Below, piece after piece: positions 46,001-51,370 of a stretch of 64,000 nucleotides of DNA. The position numbers were made by a program, and so were the translations under genes. Location: contig CAZKAQ010000005.1 of assembly GCA_964550655.1 (NCBI GenBank), forward strand, positions 6,191 to 70,190, in the 5' to 3' direction. Positions within the stretch are counted from its first letter, which is position 1, and each line of letters begins with the position of its first letter. The notes under the pieces are model-generated. The model was given only the letters and a program-made list of their open reading frames with translations. It was not told the DNA's origin and did not search any database. The stretch is from GCA-1730015 sp964550655 (GTDB lineage Bacteria > Pseudomonadota > Gammaproteobacteria > Granulosicoccales > Granulosicoccaceae).

Positions 46001-47351
46001 CGGTAACACTACCAATGATTCAGGCACCAGCGAACTAATTATCGATACCTCGGCACCAATACCACCGACTGCCGAGTCGTTGACAACAACAGATTCAACA
46101 CCAACCCTGACCGGCAGCGCAGACATCGCAGCAAATGACACGCTGACCGTAACAGTTAATGGTACTGTCTATACCGCTGGTGGTGGTAATCTGGTCGTCA
46201 ATAGTGACGGCACCTGGAGTCTGAACATACCATTTGCACTACCAGAAGGAACTTATCAGATAGAGGTAACCGTCACTGACCCTGTCGGTAATACATCAGT
46301 CGGCTCACCGGCAACTCTGACTATTCAACCCGTATTGCTGACCGATTCGGACAACGATGGCGTACCTGATGCAATTGATCTGGACGACGACAACGACGGC
46401 ATTCCTGATCTCATCGAGGGACAACTCGACACTGATGGCGACGGAATACCGGACAACCGGGACCTCGATAGCGACAACGATGGCATTGCAGATATTATCG
46501 AGGTGATTGGAGAAGACAATAACAATGACTACCGGATAGACGATTTCATTGATCAGGACAACAACGGCTTGTCTGATGAGCTGCAATTATTTCCTCTGGA
46601 GCTTGTAGATACAGACAGCGATCTGATCGCCGACTTCAAAGACCTTGATTCAGATAATGACGGCCTCACCGATCTGATTGAAAGCGGCGGCATTGATGAC
46701 GACAACAACGGCCGGATAGACAAATTTACTGACAATAACAACGACGGCGCAGATGATCAGACTCAAGTCACTGACCCGACCGGTCGCGACACAGATGCAG
46801 ACGGCATAGTTAACCGACTAGACCTTGACTCAGATAACGATGGTATTTTCGATATCGTAGAGTCAGGTGCTATAGACCAGAGTGATGATGGCATAGTAGA
46901 TTCCATGCAAGACACAGATCTCGATGGCATACCGGATAGCGTAGACTCAGATATAACCGGTGGTGAAGATACCGATGGAGACAGCATTGACGATCGATTT
47001 GATGCAAGCATTACCGGTGAATCAGACACAGACAGCGACGGCATAATAAACTCGGCAGACCCTGATGCTAACGGCGACGGACTTACAGAGGTGTTGTCAA
47101 ACAATCTTACTATCGGAGAAGCACTACCAGATATAAACGGCAACGGCACCGAAGACCTGTTGGAACCTGCAAACGCGCTTATCAGAACCGGACTCCAGGG
47201 CCATGGCGGCTGTAGCGCGTATTTACCTGTCAGTTCTGATGGCAGACCACAGCTGGATCCGTTGTTAATAATACTAGCGACATTAAGCGGTGTATTTCTA
47301 CGGCGTCGATATAAAAAAGCAACTTGCACTGCTCCTCGCAGACTTACATAA
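34068..47351 (+). CDS. Giant repetitive surface adhesin (Ig-like/BapA-type repeats, about 4,427 aa)
   Basis: Domain order: signal peptide (about 1-35, ending EVMAA); a cadherin-like domain (about 36-125, PVAVDDIVLV to DTATVTFEV); a unique region (about 125-845); 34 tandem Ig-like repeats of about 95 residues (about 845-4085); acidic calcium-type repeats (about 4090-4370, DSDNDGVPDAIDLDDDND); and a C-terminal GGCSAYLP, hydrophobic span and RRRYKK. Each repeat runs PVISGTATVAPGETLTVTV, DG-YTAGDGNLVDNGDGTW, ADGTYEVIATVTDAAGN, ELIIDTTAP, as in Bap-type biofilm adhesins. In the repeats I see no Lys or Cys and almost no Arg, so they are very acidic. ATG at 34068 is chosen because AGGTGGA precedes it by 7 bases. 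No RTX nonapeptides or adjacent secretion system were found. Confidence 0.9.
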   Translation: MSNHFFTARRFRSSALIFHWVMAVLVIIPMEVMAAPVAVDDIVLVPSNTAISANDLAANDTNLPTDTYTITTPPSHGTATLSANGLLDYTPNVGFASFDTLTYTVDDGAGGIDTATVTFEVVLTSDFLTPASNFIIGQEDIPTPLNLSVDSSLEFGGTLQDIIGVDALYRDENGSGTAVASTIPSGSTGINITGYATRNVGTNQNDVQNDDYELLSVSVDLREGTYSGRLTYSILPNLNNGTIDQYTWLNVPLGQSVLTDTSFVEGLWTGAADLLIEIVAGQVQITETIPLQIAYHIEYMTSDGDSTDFVGGSGDLQNPGEFVSTFVIPAALVPTDGSKHGYLVLTGNSAANGSNFAEEHKGFSRLVIDLQADTVSGVIASERGELDSRVTTWAFLNYPLIDLRDTPAAVPVAITDSTATRVGDDTASVTGIEDDPTIFIDASGDLIVERESDHAAAFTTMYTSENYRRTGLSSIASFVGVESDTTLFDSNPPDGVDSNGKPINIQTFAVPASSSIGIVQMSWQTIAGSANNENVGYGFAVIDLNNNTSAGSITFSRTTTPDLVAWQSVPLGTTMFGATDGGIPLFQSNKAAGAFTDDYAETARFTLVDNADGTRTLEFTASSNAGTGAFADYIGTTQVSWLGSEPFSVDGLPATGLFSHGAPTDNGDWEVDFADIPLLTLSAGDHATGELELEMLLSSTGELDTVVIHVEPVVDDPTLTANDAVGYLATATDLGISVIDSADIDGSETQIQTLTLAGVPTTVTLASGTGTVSDFGGGNWQVDRAALAGLTATGTAATVATITVSGTNTDTDDLDGDTVIEDTNNGAGVDELDTAIYQETFDLIIREVPTVTSQLANTGTPVISGTANTSADETLSVTVNGITYIAGDGNLVDNGDGTWDLIIPSANTIADGSYSVTATLTNLTGATGTDITVDELIIDSSPPAVPAVIPLSTSDATPVLSGTATVAAGETLTVTVDGITYTAGDGNLVDNANGTWTLSITTPLAEATYEVTAAVTDAAGNSTTDITVNELIVQAIPLSTPTVVPLTTSNTTPTITGAAVIGPGDTLTVTVAGVTYTAGDGNLTYNSSGIWSLNIPSALPDNTYEVVATVTDVFGNAFPDTSSDELIVDTTAPATPTVISQTTNNTTPTISGSATVNLGETLRVMVDGVSYTEGDGNLVINADGTWDLTLPAPLAEGTYSVVATITDAAGNIATDTTDDELIIDITAPAIPTVTFQTTSNTTPVVSGTATVDPGETLSVSVAGITYTAGDGNLLDNGDGTWDLNIPAALADGNYSVTAIITDESGNSSEDTTALELTIDTTAPVTPTVAAQSTNTTSPTITGTATVVPGDTLTVTVDGVTYTAGDGNLTDNGDGTWVLSLPVPLAEGTFDVIATVTDPAGNATSDNTIGELIIDLTAPIAPGVTSLATTDTTPVIEGTATVQAGETLSVEVDGIIYTAGDGNLVDNGDGTWNLTIPATNILAENLYQVIARVTDAAGNSAVDPGVDDLLVDLTAPLTPGVTSLTTNDTTPVIEGTAVVQPGETLTVTVNGINYTAGDGNLVDNGDGTWSLSIPTPTTEGLYDVTATLIDSAGNSSTDPSSSELLIDTTLPLTPTATPLYTSNTSPVISGTANPGPGETLTVTVDGTTYTVGDGNLVENGDGTWDLTFPATLAEATYEVTVSITDAAGNVSTDTSTDELVIDITAPPVPTIIAQITNITTPVISGTSSTAPGETLTVTVNGVSYTEGNANLLVNPDGTWELTIPTGNALADGTYEVIATVTDLAGNSATDTTATELIVDTIPPPVPTVVSQNTSNTTPVISGTATIAPGETLTVTVDGVVYTAGDGNLVDNGDGTWNLTLPVPLADNSYPVTVTVIDSAGNATEDVTTAELIIDTTAPAIPTVVAQVTSNTSPTVNGTAVTGAGEILSVTLNGFNYTTASGDLIHNSDGTWQLTVPVVLADSVYEVIATVTDLAGNSADDITALELTVDTTPPVVPTVMFLTTNNSTPVLSGTATVNTTETLTVLLNGTTYTAGDGFLTDNGAGTWDLSVATALADGSYNVTATVTDAAGNASTDATALELTIDTVAPAIPTVTSQITNSTSPVIAGTATVAPGDTLTVTVDGVIYTDGDGSLLDNGDGTWSLTTPVALPEGTHEVIATVTDPAGNATDDATAGELIIDITAPIAPGVTSLATTDTTPVIEGTATIQPGEVLTVEVNGVIYTAGDGDLTDNGDGTWTLNIPAANAMAENLYQVIATVTDAAGNSALDPGIDDLLIDLTAPVTPGVTSLTTNNTTPVLEGTAVVGAGEILSVTVNGVTYTAGDGNLTDNADGTWMLAITATINEGLYDVTATITDTAGNISTDPSSSELLIDTTAPQTPTVTPLHTNNTSPVISGTANAGPGEVLTVVVDLVTYTSGDGNLLDNGDGTWDLSIPTTLAEATYEVIATVTDAAGNVSTDTSADELVVDITAPLAPTVNTLTTNNTTPVISGTASTVPGETLTVTVNGVTYTDGDGNLTVNADGTWSLVIPAANALADGSYEVIATTTDLAGNATSDTTAAELIVDTNPPVVPTVVAQNTNNSMPVISGTAVVSAGETLTVTIDGITYTAGDGNLVDNGDGTWDLTLPVALADNTYTVTVTILDSAGNVSEDNTTAELVIDTVAPVIPTVTAQTTNNTTPVITGTATVAAGETLSVTVDNMTYTAGDGNLINNGDGTWTLSVPVALAEATYEVVATVTDIAGNTTSDVTAGELTIDTTAPVIPTVISQATSDTTPVVSGTAIVLAGETLSVTIDGVTYTAGDGNLIDNGDGTWDLTLPIALPDNTYAVTATITDVAGNTSDDTTTAELVIDTIAPVVPTVTAQTTNNASPSITGTATVAPGETLSVTVDGVTYSAGDGNLVDNGDGTWALAIPLPLAEGAYDITVTVTDPAGNIASDATSSELIIDITAPVTPGVTSLVTTNTTPVIEGTATVSANEILTVEVDGITYTAGDGNLVDNGDGTWALTIPAGNALAENLFQVTAMVTDAAGNSSSDPGIDDLLVDLTAPVAPGVTSLTTNDTTPIIEGTAIVGTGETLSVTVNGITYIAGDGNLIDNGDGTWTLSIPTPTAEGLYDVTATVTDIAGNNSTDPSSSELLIDTTPPQTPTVAPLHTNNTSPIVSGTANAGPGEVLTVEADGVTYTSGDGNLVDNGDGTWNLSIPVTLAEASYEVIASVIDAAGNVSTDTSANELVVDLTTPIVPTVTTLTTSNTTPEISGTTSTIPGETLTVTVNGVTYTASNPGLVINTDGTWVLTIPAADALPDNTYEVIATITDLAGNSTTDTTASELTVDTNPPVVPTVESQITNNTTPVISGTATLAPGETLTVTIDGVTYTAGDGNLIDNGDGTWDLTLPTTLADSTYPVTVTVIDAAGNSSVDVTTTELVIDTDAPVTPVVTSQITNNTTPVIEGSATVPPGETLSVTVDGVIYNASDGNLIVNNDGTWTLNIPTPLAQGSYDVVATITDAAGNTSSDTSTAELIIDTTAPDVPVVEPQITNDTTPVISGTANIASGETLSVTVDGITYTAGDGSLIDNGDGTWTLSIPTPLLENSYNVITTVTDLAGNSINDNTTGELVIDLTAPTAPGVTNLVTADTSPVIEGTADLQANEVLTVEINGVIYTDGDGNLLTNSDGTWLLTIPSTNSLPENLYEVIATVTDAAGNSSIDPGINDLLIDITAPAAPGVTSLTTNDTTPTIEGTATLAAGEIFSVTVNGTAYTAGDGNLVNNGDGSWTLSIPTPISEGLYDVTATITDIAGNISTDPGSTELLIDTTAPTIPTVIPQVTSNTTPVISGSANAGPGELLTVTVNGVTYTAGDGNLVSNSDGSWELSIPTELVEGTYDVVVTVTDAAGNVSTDTSSDQLIVDTTTPASPTVNTLTTNNTTPVISGTATLDPGEILTVTVDGILYTVGDGNLIINSDGTWTLNIPTTLTEGIYDVTASITDSAGNTTNDSGTSELIIDTSAPIPPTAESLTTTDSTPTLTGSADIAANDTLTVTVNGTVYTAGGGNLVVNSDGTWSLNIPFALPEGTYQIEVTVTDPVGNTSVGSPATLTIQPVLLTDSDNDGVPDAIDLDDDNDGIPDLIEGQLDTDGDGIPDNRDLDSDNDGIADIIEVIGEDNNNDYRIDDFIDQDNNGLSDELQLFPLELVDTDSDLIADFKDLDSDNDGLTDLIESGGIDDDNNGRIDKFTDNNNDGADDQTQVTDPTGRDTDADGIVNRLDLDSDNDGIFDIVESGAIDQSDDGIVDSMQDTDLDGIPDSVDSDITGGEDTDGDSIDDRFDASITGESDTDSDGIINSADPDANGDGLTEVLSNNLTIGEALPDINGNGTEDLLEPANALIRTGLQGHGGCSAYLPVSSDGRPQLDPLLIILATLSGVFLRRRYKKATCTAPRRLT
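36600..46325 (+). repeat. 34 tandem Ig-like coding repeats with a 2,292-bp higher-order period
   Basis: Units of about 285-288 bp encode the Ig-like domains. Six units precede the first PGVTSLATTD-type unit (near 38330). From there an eight-unit block repeats: equivalent sites recur at 39383, 41675 and 43967, exactly 2,292 bp apart. A third block is one unit shorter (43109 to 45113 is 2,004 bp), and a five-unit partial block ends the array. The count is 6+8+8+7+5=34. This shows growth by duplication of eight-domain blocks. Confidence 0.85.
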
Positions 47352-47423
47352 GCCGAGGGTGTAGAAGGTCAGGTATTGATCTCCACTTTACAGGAGAACT
47401 TGCCGTACCGTACAAGTCTGAGG

Positions 47424-48179
47424 TTACAAAATCTGACTCAGAAATTCCCGCGTGCGAGGGTCTGTCGCTTCAGAGAAAAATGTTGCCGGTGGACCGTGCT
47501 CAACTATCACACCACGATCAGTGAAATAGATGTGATCTGCGATTTCTCGGGCAAATCCCATTTCATGGGTGACCAGCATGCATGTCATACCCTCTTCGGC
47601 CAGATCTTTGATAGTCACCAATACCTCTTTAACGGTCTCAGGATCCAGTGCGGCGGTGACTTCGTCGAATAACATGATGTCGGGGTTCATGGCCAGTGAA
47701 CGTGCAATAGCCACACGTTGTTGTTGTCCGCCGGAAAGCTCACCGGGATAGCTGTCTTCCTTGCCTTGCAGCCGGACTTTTTCAATCAATTGTCGGGCAC
47801 GCTGCTCGACCTCGGCGGGTGATTCTTTTAACACTTTGATTGGTGCCATCATGACGTTTTCAATAGCAGTTTTATGCGGGAACAGATTGTACTGTTGAAA
47901 CACCATGCCCACCTTGCGGCGCAGTGCCAGCTTATCGAGACGTTTATCGTTTACCTCTATGCCTTCCACAGTGATAGAACCTGACTGGATATCGTTTAAT
48001 GCATTGATGCATCGGATAAGCGTGGATTTACCCGAACCGGATGGGCCGATAACACACACCACCTCGCCTTTCATTACATCGAACGAAACCCCTTTGAGTA
48101 CTTCGAGATCACCGAAGGACTTATGTACATCTTTTATTGATACGATCGGCTGATCTTCAGTCCACTGGGAGTTTGTCAT
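47424..48179 (-). CDS. Polar amino acid ABC transporter, ATP-binding subunit
   Basis: The 251-residue ATPase has Walker A GPSGSGKST (residues 45-53), Q-loop VFQQYNLFPH, signature LSGGQQQRVAIARSL, Walker B IMLFDEVTAALDP and switch THEMGFA. It is the HisP/GlnQ type. I start at ATG 48179 because the earlier in-frame start (48275) would lie inside the upstream permease gene, and AAGG precedes the chosen ATG by 8-9 bases. It is the last gene of a four-gene importer operon (binding protein, two permeases, ATPase). The nearby kynurenine-pathway genes hint at an aromatic or tryptophan-related substrate, but this is inference. Confidence 0.92.
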   Translation of the reverse strand: MTNSQWTEDQPIVSIKDVHKSFGDLEVLKGVSFDVMKGEVVCVIGPSGSGKSTLIRCINALNDIQSGSITVEGIEVNDKRLDKLALRRKVGMVFQQYNLFPHKTAIENVMMAPIKVLKESPAEVEQRARQLIEKVRLQGKEDSYPGELSGGQQQRVAIARSLAMNPDIMLFDEVTAALDPETVKEVLVTIKDLAEEGMTCMLVTHEMGFAREIADHIYFTDRGVIVEHGPPATFFSEATDPRTREFLSQIL

Positions 48180-48189
48180 CTGTGATGCC

Positions 48190-49089
48190 TTACAGTTTAA
48201 CCGCGTAACGCCGTTCAAGTGCCACAGTGGCGCGTGCAATCGGATAGCAATAAGCGAAAAATATGAGCAATGCAAAACCGTAGAACGGTATCAGTAGTTC
48301 GGGGCGGTTATTCTCTGCCTCGATGGCCTGACGACTGAGAGTGATGATTTCTTCAACACCCAACAGAGAACACAGTGGAGTTGCCATGGTTAAAATTGCA
48401 TACCAGTTCATCCATGGGGGAATCATGCGTTTAAAACACTGCGGCAAAATAATTTGCCAGAGTGTTTGTGAGCGGGTGTAGGCCAGTGATTCGGCAGCTT
48501 CCCACTGACCACTTGGCACCGAATTAATCGCCCCGCGCACTACCTCTGCAATGTTTGCCATAATCGGCAGGCACAACCCAAAAACCGCTTTCGTCCAGTC
48601 TGGAATGCGAACGATGGTGTCACCAATGGTGAATTCGAACGGCAGTGCCAGTAACACAATAAACAGCAGCACCAGCCACGGTGAATTGCGAAACACCTGA
48701 GTAAAAAACCTGGCCGGCCAGCTGATCAGTCTGACGGGTGATATCTGCATCAGACCGAGTACGACCCCTACGATGGTGCCGATCAACATAGCAAAAAACG
48801 AAATCAGCACATTGAATAAAAAACCACCGGTGACTATAAACGGAATCCATTTAAACAACGCCTCGAATGCCTGTGCCATGGTGTAGCCGCTGGCAGCTGA
48901 CGCCATGACAGGCCAAACCAACACACTGGCCAGAAGAATCCACCATACCTGCCTTGGGGTTGCGGCCAGCCAACGCGAAAAATAGAGATCATCGACCTTG
49001 CCTGTGCGATCGGGTGCATACGGTTTTAATACGGGCAGGTCGGTGGCGGCTTGTTGATTGATACCGGGGATGGCATTTTTTTTATTCAT
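48190..49089 (-). CDS. Polar amino acid ABC transporter permease (second)
   Basis: The 299-residue inner-membrane protein is a HisM/GlnP-type permease. It has about five membrane helices with the coupling EAA-type segment SGQWEAAESLAYTRSQTLWQIILPQ, preceded by FTQVFRNSPWLVLLFIVLLALP. The N-terminal cytosolic extension of about 45 residues is longer than usual. It starts 3 bp after the stop of the 252-residue permease and ends about 10 bp before the ATPase start, so the operon is tightly packed. The two permeases would form a heterodimer. Confidence 0.9.
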   Translation of the reverse strand: MNKKNAIPGINQQAATDLPVLKPYAPDRTGKVDDLYFSRWLAATPRQVWWILLASVLVWPVMASAASGYTMAQAFEALFKWIPFIVTGGFLFNVLISFFAMLIGTIVGVVLGLMQISPVRLISWPARFFTQVFRNSPWLVLLFIVLLALPFEFTIGDTIVRIPDWTKAVFGLCLPIMANIAEVVRGAINSVPSGQWEAAESLAYTRSQTLWQIILPQCFKRMIPPWMNWYAILTMATPLCSLLGVEEIITLSRQAIEAENNRPELLIPFYGFALLIFFAYCYPIARATVALERRYAVKL

Positions 49090-49092
49090 TTG

Positions 49093-49851
49093 TTATCCAC
49101 CATACCCGGGGATTTTCATCGCACGTTCCCAGCGCGACATCCCGAAAACCAATATACCGACCAATACTATAAATGACACAAACAACAACAACATGGTGGG
49201 ATAGAGGGCGCTTGGGTAGTCATTCCAGATAGTGACACACTGATACAACAATTCAGGCACAGCAATACCAATAGCCTGAGTCGTGGTTTTAACCAGGTTG
49301 ACCAGATTATTGTTCAGTGCAGGCAGGGATACCCGAAAGGCAAGTGGCAGCACAACATCAAGGTATGTCTGCGTTCTGGTAAAGCCAAGCGCACTGGCCG
49401 CCTCTTGTGTGGAGTCTGGTACCGCTTCAATACCGGCTCTGAATATTTCAACATTAAATGCACCGGCGAACAGTGACAACGAAATAATTGCCCAGCCGAC
49501 ATTTGAAATAATCGGTATTTCTGTCCAGCCATCCGGGCCGGTTACAGCCGGTGTGAACTGACCCAGTGCGAAGTAAAAAAACAGCAGTTGTACAAACGGT
49601 GGGGTGTTCCTGAAAAACTGTATATAACCCTGAACAATTCGTCGAACCCATACTGAGGGAGAACTCTGCATCCACGCGCCGATAATCCCAATGACGACCG
49701 ATAGAATGACACACGCAAAGCTGAGTAACAGTGTGTACTGCACGCCTTTGACTATTCTTGCCCACTGTCTGGGCTCATAGAAAAATATAAAGTTCCAGCG
49801 CGGGTAGTCGTCTGCAACTTGCCTGAAAAACTCGATAAATGCGTCAAGCAT
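49093..49851 (-). CDS. Polar amino acid ABC transporter permease (first)
   Basis: The 252-residue permease has family motifs YIQFFRNTPPFVQLLFFYFALG and the coupling loop SLFAGAFNVEIFRAGIEAVPD followed by STQEAASALGFTRTQTYLDVVLP. It pairs with the 299-residue permease next to it. The gap to the binding-protein gene upstream is about 100 bp and holds a hairpin (49889-49915). That arrangement is common in importer operons, where the binding protein is made in excess. Confidence 0.9.
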   Translation of the reverse strand: MLDAFIEFFRQVADDYPRWNFIFFYEPRQWARIVKGVQYTLLLSFACVILSVVIGIIGAWMQSSPSVWVRRIVQGYIQFFRNTPPFVQLLFFYFALGQFTPAVTGPDGWTEIPIISNVGWAIISLSLFAGAFNVEIFRAGIEAVPDSTQEAASALGFTRTQTYLDVVLPLAFRVSLPALNNNLVNLVKTTTQAIGIAVPELLYQCVTIWNDYPSALYPTMLLLFVSFIVLVGILVFGMSRWERAMKIPGYGG

Positions 49852-49888
49852 TCAGTGTTTATCCGGTGTACTGGCAGTGAGAACAATA

Positions 49889-49915
49889 AACAAGGGCGCA
49901 TAGAGCGCCCTTGTT
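49889..49915 (-). terminator. Intra-operon hairpin (attenuator or mRNA stabiliser)
   Basis: An 11-bp perfect stem (AACAAGGGCGC pairing with GCGCCCTTGTT, 5-base loop) lies between the binding-protein gene and the first permease gene. The T run after it on the minus strand is weak, so it likely lets some transcription through and protects the upstream message. Confidence 0.6.
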
Positions 49916-49953
49916 ATCATCGTGGTCTTCGGTCAGTTTTATTCTGACCAGTT

Positions 49954-50793
49954 TTATTCTGCCAGCCAGTCACTGTAGGCTTCGTTTTTGTCTTTCAGAT
50001 ACTGCGTTGGCTGAATACCCCATTTCTTTTCAAGCTCGATCAGCTGACCTGACTGATGCATGTTAAAAGTCAGTCCTGACATGAAGTTACCGAACACGCA
50101 GTCTTTCTCTGCGAGAGGTACAGCCAGCGCCCACGGGTTGTCATCTTCGGAAGCCAGTGGCATTTCAAAATCATCGAAATCCCCGGAGGAAAGATCAGAA
50201 CCGATCGAAGAATCATCGTACACCCAGGCGACGCATTTTTTATCACGCAATGCCTGCTTGGCTTCAGCGTTGCCGGTGAATGCAATAACTTCAACACCGT
50301 ATCGTTCGGTAACTACCTGGTTGTAGAAAGCGCCCTGCTTACCACAGACAGATTTGCCAGTGAGGTCTTCCCATTTAGCAAAGCCCAGTGCTTTGGGTGC
50401 CATAATGTTAGTACCTGATGTGTAGTAGTTCGGCTGTGTGATGCCGACAATTTCACGTCGATCAGCACGATCAGACATGGTAGCAATCATGAGATCGATT
50501 TTTCCCTGCTCAAGAAATTGCATTCGGTTTGAAGACTGCACAGCGACGGTTTCAAGTTCTACTCCCATGGCATCTGCCGCAGCTTGAGCAAGATCTATTT
50601 CCATTCCTACAATGGCACCACTGCTGTCACGAAAACCCCAGGGTTTGTAGTCCGCTTTGACGCCTACCACCATTTTACCTCTGGACATAACCTTGTTCCA
50701 TGTGTCATTGGTGCATGCAGCGTGACTCACAGATGACAGGGTACCCATAGCCATTGCGACAATAGTCGCAACTGTCAGTTTTTGAAGTTTCAA
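49954..50793 (-). CDS. Periplasmic amino acid-binding protein of the ABC importer
   Basis: The 279-residue protein has a signal peptide (TVATIVAMAMGTLSSVSHA/AC) and a family 3 solute-binding fold: GKMVVGVKADYKPWGFRDSSGAIVGMEIDLA, then IDLMIATMSDRADRREIVGIT, and DLTGKSVCGKQGAFYN. It would deliver a polar or aromatic amino acid to the permeases downstream. Four or more Cys in the mature chain suggest disulphides. The start is TTG with GAGGAA about 7 bases upstream; no ATG fits the signal peptide. The upstream region is occupied by MITE remnants. Confidence 0.88.
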   Translation of the reverse strand: MKLQKLTVATIVAMAMGTLSSVSHAACTNDTWNKVMSRGKMVVGVKADYKPWGFRDSSGAIVGMEIDLAQAAADAMGVELETVAVQSSNRMQFLEQGKIDLMIATMSDRADRREIVGITQPNYYTSGTNIMAPKALGFAKWEDLTGKSVCGKQGAFYNQVVTERYGVEVIAFTGNAEAKQALRDKKCVAWVYDDSSIGSDLSSGDFDDFEMPLASEDDNPWALAVPLAEKDCVFGNFMSGLTFNMHQSGQLIELEKKWGIQPTQYLKDKNEAYSDWLAE

Positions 50794-50843
50794 AGTATTT
50801 TCCTCGTGTGTTGTTAAGTGACCAGCACAGATTATTTATGTAC

Positions 50844-50977
50844 TCGACGGCATCTCATTTGATCTTTGATTCCACAGCTCATTTACTCTTTTGCAAATAT
50901 CAGTAAGCCAGGTTTATAAAAACATGAAAACAAATCTCTGCACGTATGCTCGCCATTTAATAAATTTTCCGGCCAGG
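50844..50977. mobile_element. Degenerate MITE family 1 copy, reverse orientation
   Basis: The complement of copy A is recognisable (CGACGGCATCTC, TTTGATCTTTGATTCCACAG, TTTGCAAATATCAGTAAG, GAAAACAAATCTCTG, TATGCTCGCCATTT). The left inverted repeat is lost and the right one is decayed (TAATAAATTTTCCGG). It lies in the promoter region of the binding-protein gene. Confidence 0.65.
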
Positions 50978-51196
50978 TAAAGCGCCGCAGAATGGCGGTA
51001 CTTGCGGGTCTGACCTTCTGTTAAAACAGTGTAACAGGCCAAACAGAAAAAGTTCGACTTCTATGATGACCGCATTGCCGTTGGCGATCAAGCAAAGGCA
51101 GCGCAAATCATCTATATCTTTAGCAATCCGCGTCATTTTCCGGATAAATCATTCAGTTAGTTGTTTTTGCTCGACATTCCTGATTCCCACAATGGC

Positions 51197-51358
51197 CTAG
51201 CCCGGACCAGGGTCCGGCCAACCCTGCCAGTCCCTGCTTTTTTTTACGATACCCGTCTTTTTACGGTACCTGTCTTTATTTGTTGTTTCTGTTGATCTCA
51301 CTGTGAAAATATATCTCTGCACGATATGCTCGCCATGTTCATGAATAATCCGAACTTA
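51197..51358. mobile_element. Degenerate MITE family 1 copy with rewritten interior
   Basis: It starts CTAGCCCGGAC (51197-51207) and ends with GCTCGCCATGTTCATGAATAATCCGAACTTAAG, a decayed inverted repeat. Next to that end AAATATATCTCTGCACGATATGC matches the family interior. The middle contains unrelated short repeats (TTTTTACGATACCCGTC/TTTTTACGGTACCTGTC). The ribosome binding site of the following lipoprotein gene lies at its right edge. Confidence 0.55.
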
Positions 51359-51370
51359 AGGAGCAAAGCA

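Noticed and set aside
36600..46325. CRISPR array, considered because of the regular repeats
   Set aside because: The repeats are coding, about 285 bp long, divergent at synonymous sites and without spacers.
34061..47329. Dozens of minus-strand open frames inside the giant adhesin gene (up to 188 codons, for example 46763-47329 and 44537-45022)
   Set aside because: They recur with the repeat period, encode the complement of the Gly/Asp/Thr-rich repeat units, and have no ribosome binding sites. They are shadows of the adhesin repeats.
51326..51370. Longer N-terminus for the lipoprotein gene
   Set aside because: These codons lie in the decayed MITE end. The lipobox position and the AAGGAG site favour a start at 51371 or 51377.
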